Origin: Paenibacillus sp. CF384
GTDB taxonomy: Bacteria; Bacillota; Bacilli; Paenibacillales; Paenibacillaceae
Direction: 5' to 3'
DNA: 64,000 bases
Assembly: GCF_900106745.1 (NCBI RefSeq)
Contig: NZ_FNNV01000002.1
Span: 1-64,000 of the forward strand
In this document: piece by piece, positions 25,959 to 34,652 of the stretch
Numbering within the stretch: the stretch's first letter is position 1
How the letters are laid out: every line of letters begins with the position of its first letter
Made by a program: the position numbers and the translations under genes
The notes under the pieces: generated by a model
Seen by the model: only the letters and a program-made list of their open reading frames with translations
The model's database searches: none
What the model was told of the DNA's origin: nothing

Positions 25959-26876
25959 CTATACCGAAAATAAATCTAAATTGAAGGTCGGATGACCTTC
26001 TAATATTTTAACCAGACCACCAAACTCAAGCTCTTCAAATTTACGTGTCGCCGCTTCGTGTTGGATCTGCCAAGAGCAAGCCGACAGTTCGCAGCGTACA
26101 GGTGCATTAAGGCGAATGGTCGCCAAATCCCGTGACAAGTGTAACATATCGAGATCCGCTTCGATTTTACCACGAACGCCTTCAGGCAGCTTATCGAGGT
26201 TCAGCAGCACGCCTTCGATCGATTGATATTCGAGAATCAGCTTGAGCGCTGTTTTCTCGCCGATGCCTTTGACGCCGGGGTAATTGTCGCTTGTGTCGCC
26301 CATGAAGCCTTTCAGGTCAATGACTTGGCTCGGCGATAGCTGCTTCTCTTCCAGAAGCAGCGCCAAATCGTAGACGGCGTAATTCAGCTTACCCTTCTTC
26401 ATGATGACCACTTTCACCGTTTCACTTACCAGCTGCAGCATGTCGTGGTCACCGGTCAGGACGTAAACCTCTGCTTCACCGCTTAGCTGCGTCGCTAATG
26501 TGCCGATGCAATCATCAGCTTCAAAACCGACGACACCCACGTTCTGAATGCCCATTGCCTCTACGACTTCTTTGACCAAATCAAATTGAGGAATAAGCTC
26601 CAACGGTGCCTCGCCCCGATTTCCCTTATAATCCGCGAACTGCTCCGTTCGGAACGTCTTGCTGCCCATATCCCAACAACAAATAACATGCGTCGGTTTA
26701 AACGTATTGATTGCATCGAAAAAATATTGTATAAATCCATACACCGCATTCGTCGGCAGCCCAGCACTTGTTTTACGAATATAGCCTGTATAAGACGTGG
26801 CATAGAAGGCTCTAAACAAGATCGCCATTCCGTCCACGAGCAGCACTCTGCGGTTGTTCGTTTCTTGCATCCCCAT
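25959..26876 (-). CDS. ypcP: 5'-3' exonuclease, FEN1/Pol I-N type
   Basis: A 305-residue stand-alone 5'-nuclease like YpcP (ExoR) of Bacillus, homologous to the N-terminal domain of DNA polymerase I. It removes RNA primers and flaps. Acidic metal ligands are visible: LVDGMA, CWDMGSKTFR, FEADDCIGTLA, LTGDHDM and FMGDTSDNYPG. The last runs into the helix-3-turn-helix motif GVKGIGEKTA. ATG 26876 and an ATG two codons later are both possible after AGGGGAG. It lies 22 bases downstream of an aminotransferase gene. Confidence 0.92.
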   Translation of the reverse strand: MGMQETNNRRVLLVDGMAILFRAFYATSYTGYIRKTSAGLPTNAVYGFIQYFFDAINTFKPTHVICCWDMGSKTFRTEQFADYKGNRGEAPLELIPQFDLVKEVVEAMGIQNVGVVGFEADDCIGTLATQLSGEAEVYVLTGDHDMLQLVSETVKVVIMKKGKLNYAVYDLALLLEEKQLSPSQVIDLKGFMGDTSDNYPGVKGIGEKTALKLILEYQSIEGVLLNLDKLPEGVRGKIEADLDMLHLSRDLATIRLNAPVRCELSACSWQIQHEAATRKFEELEFGGLVKILEGHPTFNLDLFSV

Positions 26877-26898
26877 ATCTCTCCCCTGTCACATTTAT

Positions 26899-28104
26899 TT
26901 ATTCGCCCCTGATGAATCTCCCGATTCGTTCAGCAGCCTCAATAAGCCGCGCTTCCTTCTCTACCAAAGCAATTCGGACATAACCTTCCCCTTGCTCGCC
27001 GAAGGCATCTCCGGGAATGACGGCAACTCCGGTCCGTTCGAGCATTTCCCGGGAAATGCGACGCGATGTCCAAGGCTCCGACAATTGCCACTGCATAGGA
27101 GGCAGCTTCGCCCATATAAACATCGTAGCTTTAGGTGATGCAATCTCCCATCCTTGCTCTCGAAGTGCCTCAATGAATACGTCACGCCTTGTCTCATAGA
27201 GAGCTCCTACCGATGGTTGATCCCCTAGCATATCCTGCTGCAGAGCAACGATGCCCGCTTCTTGGACAGGCAGAAATACGCCATAATCGATATTCGCTTT
27301 CAACTCGCGCAGCGCAGCTATCGCCTTCTGATTGCCTGCCAGGAAACCGATTCTGCAGCCCGCCATATTGAAACTCTTCGATAGTGAATGAAACTCTACC
27401 GCTACTTCATTTGCATCCGAAACTTGCAAAATACTAGGAGGTTTATACCCGTCAAAAGCCATCTCCGAATAAGCCAAATCATGCACGATCAATACGCCAT
27501 GACGTTTGGCATAAGAGACGGCGCGCTCGAAGAATGGGATATCCGCAACGGCCGAGACCGGATTGCTTGGATAATTGAGCAGCATAAACTTGGCTCTCTT
27601 CCACACATCCTCGGGAATCGCTTCAAAATCAGGCAAAAACCGATTCTCTGCAAGCAGCGGCATCCGATAAGGCTCCACGCCTGCAACCGCAAGTCCAGCC
27701 ATATAGACCGGATACCCCGGATCAGGAACCAGCGCAATATCTCCCGGATTGCACAGTGATAGAGCCAAATGTCCAAGTCCATCCTGCGATCCCATAAGGG
27801 AGAGCAGCTCATGCTCCGGATCGACTTCAATGCCGAATCGATACGCCAGCCAATCGGCTGCCTGACGGAGGAACTTCACGCTCCCCTTGGAGCCTGGATA
27901 TCCGTACACATCCTCACGCAGCACGGCATCGCTTAAGGCTTGCCGAATCTGCAGCGAAGGCGGCAAATCCGGGCTTCCGATGCTAAGATCAATGACGTTC
28001 ATCCCAAGGCGCACAGCCTCTCTTTTCCACTCAGCCACCTCGGCAAATATTGACGAGCCAAGCTCAGACAATCGATCCGCACGCCATTCTTTCGTAGTTG
28101 TCAC
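26899..28104 (-). CDS. Class I/II aminotransferase, DapL-like
   Basis: A 401-residue PLP-dependent aminotransferase. It has YGYPGSKGS near the N-terminus, the PDPGYPVY and LNYPSNPVSAV signatures, HDLAYSEMAFDG, and the Schiff-base lysine in SLSKSFNMAGCRIGF. It resembles LL-diaminopimelate or alanine/aspartate aminotransferases of the same fold (I-alpha). The GTG at 28104 is used, with AAGGAGG 10 bases upstream. It shares a likely transcript with the ArsC-like gene upstream and the exonuclease downstream. The specific amino acid cannot be decided. Confidence 0.9.
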   Translation of the reverse strand: MTTTKEWRADRLSELGSSIFAEVAEWKREAVRLGMNVIDLSIGSPDLPPSLQIRQALSDAVLREDVYGYPGSKGSVKFLRQAADWLAYRFGIEVDPEHELLSLMGSQDGLGHLALSLCNPGDIALVPDPGYPVYMAGLAVAGVEPYRMPLLAENRFLPDFEAIPEDVWKRAKFMLLNYPSNPVSAVADIPFFERAVSYAKRHGVLIVHDLAYSEMAFDGYKPPSILQVSDANEVAVEFHSLSKSFNMAGCRIGFLAGNQKAIAALRELKANIDYGVFLPVQEAGIVALQQDMLGDQPSVGALYETRRDVFIEALREQGWEIASPKATMFIWAKLPPMQWQLSEPWTSRRISREMLERTGVAVIPGDAFGEQGEGYVRIALVEKEARLIEAAERIGRFIRGE

Positions 28105-28135
28105 CTGACGAGTACCTCCTTAGCTCTCTGCGCCG

Positions 28136-28498
28136 CTAGTTGCCCCAAACACGATCGTAATCCTCATCCTTGAAACCTACGGTTACCGTGCTGCCATTCG
28201 TAACGATCGGCCGCTTAATCAATCTGCCGTTCGAAGCAAGAAGCTCAATCTTCTCCTGCTCCGTCATCCCCGGCAGCTTATCCTTCAGACCCAGCTCTTT
28301 GTATACCTCGCCTGAGGTGTTGAAGAATTTCTTCACTTCAAGGCCGCTATTGGCAATAATCGTTTGCAGCGTCTCTACGGATGGCGCCGTATCAAACACG
28401 TTATGCGACTCCAGCTCATAGCCCATTCCTTTGAGCGTCTTGATTGCACTGCGGCAGGTGCCGCATTTCGGATATTCGTAGATTGTCAGCTTCTTCAT
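28136..28498 (-). CDS. ArsC/Spx-family thioredoxin-fold protein
   Basis: A 120-residue protein of the arsenate reductase (ArsC)-like superfamily, closest to Bacillus YusI. It has the redox motif CGTC (residues 12-15), the ArsC helix NTSGEVYKELGLKDKL, and the basic segment RLIKRPIV ending in GFKDEDYDRVW. The single CxxC and small size resemble the Spx-like group; however, Spx regulators bind RNA polymerase and here no specific signature shows that. It could be a reductase. It lies 31 bases upstream of the aminotransferase. Confidence 0.85.
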   Translation of the reverse strand: MKKLTIYEYPKCGTCRSAIKTLKGMGYELESHNVFDTAPSVETLQTIIANSGLEVKKFFNTSGEVYKELGLKDKLPGMTEQEKIELLASNGRLIKRPIVTNGSTVTVGFKDEDYDRVWGN

Positions 28499-28539
28499 GG
28501 CGTATCTCTATCTCCAGTTCATGGTTGTTATCGTAATCG

Positions 28540-29505
28540 TTATAGTTTCCGAAGCTCGGTCTCGAGCTGCCGCAAATCCTCCGGCAGCGCCGCCTCGAAC
28601 GTCATTCGCTCTCTTGTAATCGGATGCGTAAACGACAATATCGCAGCATGCAGCGCTTGCCGCTGCAGTAACGCTTCCAGCGAAGCCGCCACTTCCGGCG
28701 CCTCAGCTTGCTTGTCCTCACCTGCATACCCATAGAGCTTGTCCCCAAGCAGCGGACAGCCGATATGCTTCATATGCACCCGAATTTGATGCGTACGGCC
28801 TGTTTCCAGCTTTATGTTCAGCTTCGTTGCCGCACCGCTGCCGTAGACCGACTCTACTTCATAATGCGTGATGGAGTCATAGCCATCAGGCGTTACGACG
28901 CGCAAATGAGGATTGACCGTATCCCGATCAATCGGTTCATGAACCGTGCCTGCAGCCTCAGCCGGACTGCCGTACACATAAGTTCTGTACCTTTTATCCA
29001 CCTCACCGGCTTGGAGCTGATCCGAGAGCTGCTGGTGAATATAAGGCGTCTTCGCGATCGCGACCAGACCTGATGTTTCCTCATCCAGGCGATGAATAGG
29101 GCGAAACCGTACTTTCTCCCCCTGCTGCTTCCAATGATACACGACCCCGTTAGCCAGCGTCCCCGTGTAATGCCCCTGCGTGGGATGCACTACAATTCCG
29201 GGCGGCTTATTCACGATAAGCAGGTCCCGATCTTCATAGACAATATCGAGCTCCATCTGCTGCGGCAAAATATCAGTAGACTCTTCCTGCTCCATTCGAA
29301 GCTCGAGCAGGTCACCACTAGATACGCGATCATTGGTATAAACGCGTTCTCCGTTAATGGTAATTCCATGCTCAGTCTGTTTCAGTCGTGACAGCAGTTT
29401 ACGAGAAACGCCCATACGGCGCTCCAGCACCTTACGGACGATCTTGCCGTTGTCCTCTTCTTCGATAACTAAGGTGAGTGGTTCATAATAGACAGCATTA
29501 GTCAT
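28540..29505 (-). CDS. RluA-family pseudouridine synthase
   Basis: A 321-residue 23S rRNA or tRNA pseudouridine synthase. An N-terminal S4-like RNA-binding region (SRLKQTEHGITINGERV) precedes the catalytic domain with HRLDEETSGLVAIAK (the Asp is catalytic) and the end motif GRTHQIRVHMKHIGCPLLGD. Which uridines it modifies is not visible. Its ATG lies inside the end of the preceding adenosyltransferase gene (8-base overlap), so translation is coupled. Confidence 0.93.
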   Translation of the reverse strand: MTNAVYYEPLTLVIEEEDNGKIVRKVLERRMGVSRKLLSRLKQTEHGITINGERVYTNDRVSSGDLLELRMEQEESTDILPQQMELDIVYEDRDLLIVNKPPGIVVHPTQGHYTGTLANGVVYHWKQQGEKVRFRPIHRLDEETSGLVAIAKTPYIHQQLSDQLQAGEVDKRYRTYVYGSPAEAAGTVHEPIDRDTVNPHLRVVTPDGYDSITHYEVESVYGSGAATKLNIKLETGRTHQIRVHMKHIGCPLLGDKLYGYAGEDKQAEAPEVAASLEALLQRQALHAAILSFTHPITRERMTFEAALPEDLRQLETELRKL

Positions 29506-30073
29506 TGCTCTTGGTGCGAAACACGTCCGCGCTCCTAATATATTCGGTATCCGGTATGCCGAGCTTCACATTCGCGAAACGCGCAGCCGCGAAGAAATAG
29601 TCCGACAACCGGTTCATATACGTACTTACCGGCGGGTGCACCGATACTTCTGCAGTCAAAGTCACGATGCGCCGTTCCGCTCTTCGGCATACCGTTCTGC
29701 ACACGTGAAGCAGAGCAGACACTTCACTGCCCCCTGGCAAAATAAATCGTTTAATCTCCGGCGACGCTGCCGTATGCGCATCGATCCAGCTCTCCAGCCG
29801 AGTAGCTGACGCATCGGTCAGCTTCAAATCGCGCCCGCTCGGGTCCGCGAAGGCCAGGTCCGAGCCGCAGTCAAACAGCTCCTGCTGAATTTCCGTCAGC
29901 TCCGCAGCAAGCTCGCTCAAGCCATCACGAACGGCAATCGCTGCCGCTTGGCCGACAAAGCTGTTCAGTTCGTCAACCGTTCCGTAAGCTTCAACCCGGC
30001 TGTCATCCTTCCGAACTCGGCCGCCTTTGACCGATGTATCTCCACTATCTCCGGTACGTGTATATAGTTTCAA
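29498..30073 (-). CDS. Cob(I)alamin adenosyltransferase, PduO type
   Basis: A 191-residue ATP:cob(I)alamin adenosyltransferase that makes adenosylcobalamin. The ATP-binding N-terminus TRTGDSGDTSV and the C-terminal RRAERRIVTL segment of the PduO/MMAB family are present. The TTG at 30073 is chosen because AAGGAAGGTG lies just before it; the frame is open to 30112. It is followed directly by the pseudouridine synthase gene with an 8-base overlap. No other cobalamin gene is nearby. Confidence 0.92.
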   Translation of the reverse strand: MKLYTRTGDSGDTSVKGGRVRKDDSRVEAYGTVDELNSFVGQAAAIAVRDGLSELAAELTEIQQELFDCGSDLAFADPSGRDLKLTDASATRLESWIDAHTAASPEIKRFILPGGSEVSALLHVCRTVCRRAERRIVTLTAEVSVHPPVSTYMNRLSDYFFAAARFANVKLGIPDTEYIRSADVFRTKSND

Positions 30074-30114
30074 GGTGCTCACCTTCCTTTTTCGTAAAGT
30101 GCCTTTAAGCACAA

Positions 30115-30258
30115 CCGCTGCGCGTGCGGATCATTGTTACGATCGCTGTTGTCCCCCAGATTTCTTTGATTATATAACTGATTTATCGGTAGAAATCCGG
30201 CTGACAAAGGCGAACGCTGACGCTTCTTCACAACGATTCCGCCCGCTCCGCTATGCTC
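30115..30258. repeat. MITE-like hairpin repeat, copy 1
   Basis: A non-coding stretch whose two arms are imperfect inverted repeats. It aligns along most of its length with 62341-62477: shared blocks include ATCGCTGTTGT, CTTTGA.TATATAA, AATCCG and the core ACAAAGGCGA.CGCT.ACGCTT. It lies in front of the adenosyltransferase gene. Confidence 0.6.
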
Positions 30259-30324
30259 TCAGCATAATACTCTTCCGTAAAACACAATAGCTCCACTATA
30301 GCACATATGCTCGTGTTGCAGACA

Positions 30325-31506
30325 TCATTCCGACCAGTTGGCGCGCATTTCCTGCGTGCCAGTCCGCTGCTTCTTCCCATATATGGAAAGCAGAACAAGG
30401 CTAAACAGCAACGCGCAGAATGACAGGCCTGCAATGATCAAATAATAGGTTTGACCGGTTACCGATTCATATAACCAGCCGCCTGCGTAAGAGGCGACGA
30501 TGCCGGATACGCCGAAGAATAGAAGCGCCAACACGGTTTGGCCTGTTGCACGCCACTCCTCGGGGACAATGCGGTACAGATATTGAATGGCTGCGGTATA
30601 GAAGATTGGGAACGTAAAGATTTGCAGCACTTGCAAATACGCAAGAAGATGAGGATCTGTAATCCAAGCCGACAGGAAGAAACGCACGAAGTAGAATAGG
30701 CTGGCGAAAGCGATTAGTGCCAATTCTCTGCCTTTGCGCATCCACCAGAAGCTTAGCGCAAACACGAGAATTTCGGTCCCGGCAGCGAGGAACCATGCTT
30801 GTCCGATCAGCTCTGGACCACCGCCCAACGCTCGCAAATAGACACCTAGATACGTATCATTAATTCGCGACGGGACAGCCGCAATAAAGATGAGGACGAG
30901 GAACATCAGCGTTTCACGATGGGTTAGAAATTGTCCGAGCTTCTTCAGTTTCACCGGTTTGCTGGCTGCCGGTGCATCCGCTACAGTGAAGCAAACGATG
31001 AAGCTGATTACGCCGATGACGGCGAAGAGTGGAGCCATCCCTTCAACGCCGAAATACTTCATCACATAACCAACAGCGAGCGACATCACCGCATAACCCA
31101 AGGCGCCGAACGTCCGAATAGAACCATAGCTGACGCCTCTGGCTTCAGCCGTTTGGAAATTCAAGCTTTCCGTAAGTGGATCCATCGACAGTAAGAAGAA
31201 GTAGAGCAGCATCGTAAAGACGACAAGCAGTATAAAGCTGCCCGAGGCATAGAGCATGTACCCCACAATAGTGGAGCAGAAGATGAGCAGTAGCAAAACT
31301 TTTCGAATGGTTTTGGTCCGATCGCTAATCATTCCCCAGAGCGGGGAAGCGAAGAGCGAAACAAAGCCCCCTGTGCCAATTATAAATCCGATCTTCGTCG
31401 CAGCAAGTCCCTGAGCATCCAGATAGACGGGCAGAAACGAAATAAACATGGCCAATAATGCAAAATACAAAAAATTGAATATTCGTAAATTAGCTGGTGA
31501 TTTCAT
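30325..31506 (-). CDS. MFS transporter
   Basis: A 393-residue 12-helix major facilitator permease. The motif between helices 2 and 3 reads GMISDRTKTIRK. The overall look (NLRIFNFLYFALLAMFISFLPVYL at the start) resembles the LacY/nucleoside:H+ or MFS_1-like group. The substrate is unknown. The ATG at 31506 follows GAGGAG at 12 bases; the frame continues to a TTG at 31536 with no ribosome site. It stands after the Spo0E gene and reads toward the adenosyltransferase gene. Confidence 0.88.
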   Translation of the reverse strand: MKSPANLRIFNFLYFALLAMFISFLPVYLDAQGLAATKIGFIIGTGGFVSLFASPLWGMISDRTKTIRKVLLLLIFCSTIVGYMLYASGSFILLVVFTMLLYFFLLSMDPLTESLNFQTAEARGVSYGSIRTFGALGYAVMSLAVGYVMKYFGVEGMAPLFAVIGVISFIVCFTVADAPAASKPVKLKKLGQFLTHRETLMFLVLIFIAAVPSRINDTYLGVYLRALGGGPELIGQAWFLAAGTEILVFALSFWWMRKGRELALIAFASLFYFVRFFLSAWITDPHLLAYLQVLQIFTFPIFYTAAIQYLYRIVPEEWRATGQTVLALLFFGVSGIVASYAGGWLYESVTGQTYYLIIAGLSFCALLFSLVLLSIYGKKQRTGTQEMRANWSE

Positions 31507-31595
31507 CGCAAATCTTAACTCCTCTTCAAGTTGCAAAAAAGAAAAGAAGCCCTGTTAAGGACCCCTCTCAGGTGAAAAAACGGTGGCACGAGTCA

Positions 31596-31808
31596 TTACG
31601 ACTGCTGCGCCCAGCTTCTTCTGAATTGCATATATTCATTTATCTTCTTATCCAGACGGCGGCTCAAGTCAATCACTTTCTCTGATCCGAATGTCGCTTC
31701 TTCGACATAAGACTGTTCCATCTTCATGCGCAGCGCATATATTTCGTCTTCCAATCGGCGTATAGATGATGAGGACAAAAGCTTAAGACCCGTTTTCGCA
31801 CAAGTCAT
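31596..31808 (-). CDS. Spo0E-like aspartyl-phosphate phosphatase
   Basis: A 70-residue two-helix protein. The Spo0E signature SEKVIDLSRRLDKKINEY is clear (about residues 41-58). Family members dephosphorylate Spo0A-P and delay sporulation. The ATG at 31808 is preferred, since AGGAGGG lies 6 bases upstream; the frame extends to 31829. It stands alone on the minus strand between the PatA-like and MFS genes. The Cys and Lys-rich N-terminus is unremarkable. Confidence 0.9.
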   Translation of the reverse strand: MTCAKTGLKLLSSSSIRRLEDEIYALRMKMEQSYVEEATFGSEKVIDLSRRLDKKINEYMQFRRSWAQQS

Positions 31809-31916
31809 GGCCATCCCTCCTGTCATCACTCAACAAAACCTAACGACGCTTGTGCAATGCGTTTATAAAGTTTTATTAAATTATAACAAAGTCTGACAAA
31901 AATGAGTATACCTATT

Positions 31917-33134
31917 TTAATTTCCCTTAAGTTTCCTCACATAGATGCCAATCCGCTCAATCGCTTCCGTAATTTGATTCACGGAAGTCGCATAGGAGCA
32001 GCGTAGATGACCTTCTCCGCCAAGTCCGAATACATCGCCGGGTACCGCAGCAACCTTCTGATCGTTCAGCAAACCCGTGGCGAATTCCTCGGAGGTTAAG
32101 CCAAGTCCGGCAATGGATGGGAATGCATAGAAAGCGCCTTGCGGCTCATGGCATTGCAATCCGATATCACGGAAACCCTGCACGACGAGTCGACGGCGTT
32201 GATTGTAAGATTCCACCATGCGGTTCTTTTCATCCATGCCGTTACGAAGCGCTTCAAGCGCTGCTACCTGCGACATGTTGGATGCGCACATAACCGTGTA
32301 TTGATGGATCTTCAGCATAGCCGAGATAAGCTCGCTGTGTCCGCAAGCATAACCGATCCGCCAGCCCGTCATCGCAAACGACTTCGAGAAGCCGCTCACC
32401 AGGATGGTGCGATCCTTCATACCCGGCATCGAAGGGAAGCTGACATGCTTCGAGCCATAAGTAAGCTCCGCATAAATCTCATCGGAAATCACGATAAGAT
32501 CGTTCTCTTCCACGACTTTCGCAATCGGCAGCCAATCTTCATACGTCATAATTCCGCCTGTTGGATTGCTCGGATAACAAAGGATAAGCACTTTCGAGCG
32601 AGGTGTAATCGCTGCTCGGAGCGATTCAGCCGTCAGCTTAAACTGATCCTTCGCGAACGTTTCTACTCCGACAGGTACTCCCCCGCTTAGCGCAGTAATT
32701 GGTGAGTACGAAATGTAGCAAGGCTCCGGAACCAAGATTTCGTCGCCCGGCGAAATCAAGGCGCGCAGTGCCAAGTCGATTGCTTCGCTTCCACCTACAG
32801 TCACGAGAATCTCATTCGCTGGGTTATATGCCACATCGAATTCACGATCCATGTAGATTCCAATCTCTTCGCGCAGCTCAGGTGTTCCAGCATTCGAGGT
32901 GTATTGGGTCTTGCCCATTTCAAGCGCATAGACGCATGCTTCGCGCACATGCCATGGCGTTACAAAGTCAGGCTCACCGACACCAAGTGTAATAATATCT
33001 TTACGACCGCTTGCTAAGTCAAAAAACCGCCGGATACCGGAAGGTTTAATGCCTCTGACTTGCGGAGACAAGTAATCAGCCATCGACGTGCGGCGCGTCA
33101 GCGTGCCGCTTTGCTTCTCTTCATCTTTTATCAT
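31917..33134 (-). CDS. Class I aminotransferase, PatA type
   Basis: A 405-residue PLP aminotransferase of the PatA/aspartate aminotransferase group. It has LGVGEPDFVTPWHVREA, the helix TVGGSEAIDLA, YPSNPTGG, SDEIYAELTYG, and the Schiff-base lysine in SGFSKSFAMTGWRIGY; the substrate carboxylate Arg is in GHLRCSYA. The ATG at 33134 has AAAGGGTGA 6 bases upstream. It lies 13 bases after the Lrp gene, and the two form an operon, as in Bacillus species, suggesting regulated amino-acid metabolism. Confidence 0.93.
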   Translation of the reverse strand: MIKDEEKQSGTLTRRTSMADYLSPQVRGIKPSGIRRFFDLASGRKDIITLGVGEPDFVTPWHVREACVYALEMGKTQYTSNAGTPELREEIGIYMDREFDVAYNPANEILVTVGGSEAIDLALRALISPGDEILVPEPCYISYSPITALSGGVPVGVETFAKDQFKLTAESLRAAITPRSKVLILCYPSNPTGGIMTYEDWLPIAKVVEENDLIVISDEIYAELTYGSKHVSFPSMPGMKDRTILVSGFSKSFAMTGWRIGYACGHSELISAMLKIHQYTVMCASNMSQVAALEALRNGMDEKNRMVESYNQRRRLVVQGFRDIGLQCHEPQGAFYAFPSIAGLGLTSEEFATGLLNDQKVAAVPGDVFGLGGEGHLRCSYATSVNQITEAIERIGIYVRKLKGN

Positions 33135-33147
33135 AAGCAATCACCCT

Positions 33148-33639
33148 TTACGGTGAGACGAGAAGACGGTGGTCGTCCTCATGCTCTTCGAATATAATGC
33201 CGTCTTGCTTATATTTTTTAAGGATAAAAAAGGTCTTGGTAGAAAGGACGGCATCGATCGGGGACAGCTTATTGGATACGAAGGAAGCAACGTCTTTGAG
33301 CGTTTTTCCTTGCACCTCAACGAGCAAATCATAGGCGCCCGACATGAGATAAACCGATTTCACTTCCGGATATAAATAAATGCGTTCCGCAATGCCTTCA
33401 AAGCCGCGGCCGCGCTCTGGGGTAATTTGGACTTCAATAAGTGCGGTTACTTTCTCATCTTCAACCTTGCTCCAGTTGACAACGGTCGCGTATTTGACGA
33501 TGACGTGATCCTGCTCCATCTCCGCAATCGCCTGCTTCACCTCCGCCGCTGGTGCGTCCAGCATTGTCGCGATCAGTTCCGCGCTGCGTCTTGCATCTTC
33601 TTTCAGCAGTTCAAGTATTTGCATTTTCCGTTCATTCAT
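33148..33639 (-). CDS. Lrp/AsnC-family transcriptional regulator
   Basis: A 163-residue regulator with an N-terminal winged helix (ILELLKEDARRSAELIATML) and a C-terminal RAM ligand-binding domain (VTALIEVQITPERGRGFEGIAERI ... LMSGAYDLLVEVQG). Such proteins sense amino acids. The ATG at 33639 follows AGGAGGG by 7 bases; the long upstream open frame to 33966 is not coding. It probably controls the aminotransferase gene that follows it. Confidence 0.93.
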   Translation of the reverse strand: MNERKMQILELLKEDARRSAELIATMLDAPAAEVKQAIAEMEQDHVIVKYATVVNWSKVEDEKVTALIEVQITPERGRGFEGIAERIYLYPEVKSVYLMSGAYDLLVEVQGKTLKDVASFVSNKLSPIDAVLSTKTFFILKKYKQDGIIFEEHEDDHRLLVSP

Positions 33640-33806
33640 CGTCAAACCCTCCTGATTCTTCAAATCGTCCGCAAAGCTTACAAGCCTGCGATGCGAAATA
33701 GCTATAAAGACTATATTACAACGAATCCAAGCATCCTGCAAAGTAGAAAAGCGCGGCAGCCCGCCTGCTTTGACCAACTCATCGAAGCCGTCAACCTGAA
33801 AATAAT

Positions 33807-33843
33807 GCAAGAGCTGTCGCATCTCGCGGCAGCTCTTGTTTTT
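33807..33843. terminator. Terminator after the coat protein gene
   Basis: A 13-bp stem with one G-U pair (33807-33819 with 33825-33837), T-rich on both sides. It separates the CotF-like gene from the lrp leader. Confidence 0.8.
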
Positions 33844-33865
33844 GAAAGCTATAGGGCGACAAAGA

Positions 33866-34288
33866 TTACATGTAATACGGATTGGAATTTCCCGGTCCGG
33901 GACTTTGATTGGCTGGCTGAGTCGGATGATATTGACCGTAAACAGGCGCATTGCGGTAACCGCCATACCCCAGATTCAATTGCTGCAGAAACTGCTGCGT
34001 CTTCTGTGAGGTTTGTTGATTTTGCTTGAGCTGCTTGTCGATTTCTTGGCGCAGCGCACCTGATGAGGCGCTGTACATATTGTTTTGCTCCATGATTTTA
34101 TAAAGATGTCCCTGCATTTGCAGCGTACTATTCATTAAATTAGTGAACAGCTGACGAATTTCTTGGCAGCTTGATTCTGTAGCTGCTGTTGCATACTCGC
34201 GAACAACGCGTTTGAGGTCTGCCAGGACCGTGTAAGCGAGGTCTTCATCTGATAATATCGGTTGGGCTTGTCCCTGTTGTTGAAACAT
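33866..34288 (-). CDS. CotF-like spore coat protein
   Basis: A 140-residue protein of the CotF family. The helical core YTVLADLKRVVREYATAATE, then QEIRQLFTNLMNSTLQMQGHLYKIMEQ matches the coat protein F domain. The C-terminal 45 residues are Gln/Asn/Pro/Tyr-rich. The ATG at 34288 is preceded by AAGGAGGAGG. A 74-residue companion is encoded 14 bases upstream. It is part of a group of spore-surface genes (33.8-38.6 kb) and is probably expressed in the mother cell late in sporulation, by inference. Confidence 0.87.
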   Translation of the reverse strand: MFQQQGQAQPILSDEDLAYTVLADLKRVVREYATAATESSCQEIRQLFTNLMNSTLQMQGHLYKIMEQNNMYSASSGALRQEIDKQLKQNQQTSQKTQQFLQQLNLGYGGYRNAPVYGQYHPTQPANQSPGPGNSNPYYM

Positions 34289-34302
34289 GCTGCTCCTCCT
34301 CC

Positions 34303-34527
34303 TTAGTTCTGGGGCTGTGTCGGTGCCAACGGCTGGTGCTGGCTGAGCGCTTGAAGCAGCATTTGTGTGTGCTGCTGATGGGTCTGGATCATTTGCATAC
34401 TTGCTTGCTTTAACGCTGGTGTGGTCGCCGAAGCGGCCATGACCGCATTTTGTTTGATGAGCAAATCCTCGTTTGACAACGAATCGACCACATATTCCAT
34501 TTCTTTGGCAGTTATCGGTTGAAGCAA
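34303..34527 (-). CDS. Small CotF-like coat companion protein
   Basis: A 74-residue helical protein rich in Gln, His, Ala and Met (MLQPITAKEMEYVVDSLSNE ... ALKQASMQMIQTHQQHTQMLLQ). It resembles the short CotF/YhcQ-like coat proteins that occur upstream of a longer partner. The start is TTG at 34527, with GGAGGG 6 bases upstream, which supports it. The two genes probably form one transcript. Confidence 0.78.
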   Translation of the reverse strand: MLQPITAKEMEYVVDSLSNEDLLIKQNAVMAASATTPALKQASMQMIQTHQQHTQMLLQALSQHQPLAPTQPQN

Positions 34528-34652
34528 TGTATTCCCTCCAGTGTTTCCATTTCATGTAGTACTTGAATACCATTCCCGCAAAAATCATTTCCTATGTAGC
34601 CGGCCTCTCCGCATGCGGGGGAAGAAGCCGGTGAAGGGTACTATGGTACTTA

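Noticed and set aside
31537-31595. T-box or riboswitch before the MFS gene
   Set aside because: Only a loose GGTGG-like string and weak pairing are present; no conserved core could be matched.
33866-34588. Long form (240 codons) of the CotF-like protein
   Set aside because: The upstream part overlaps the 74-residue companion gene in another frame; the strong AAGGAGG site marks the start at 34288.
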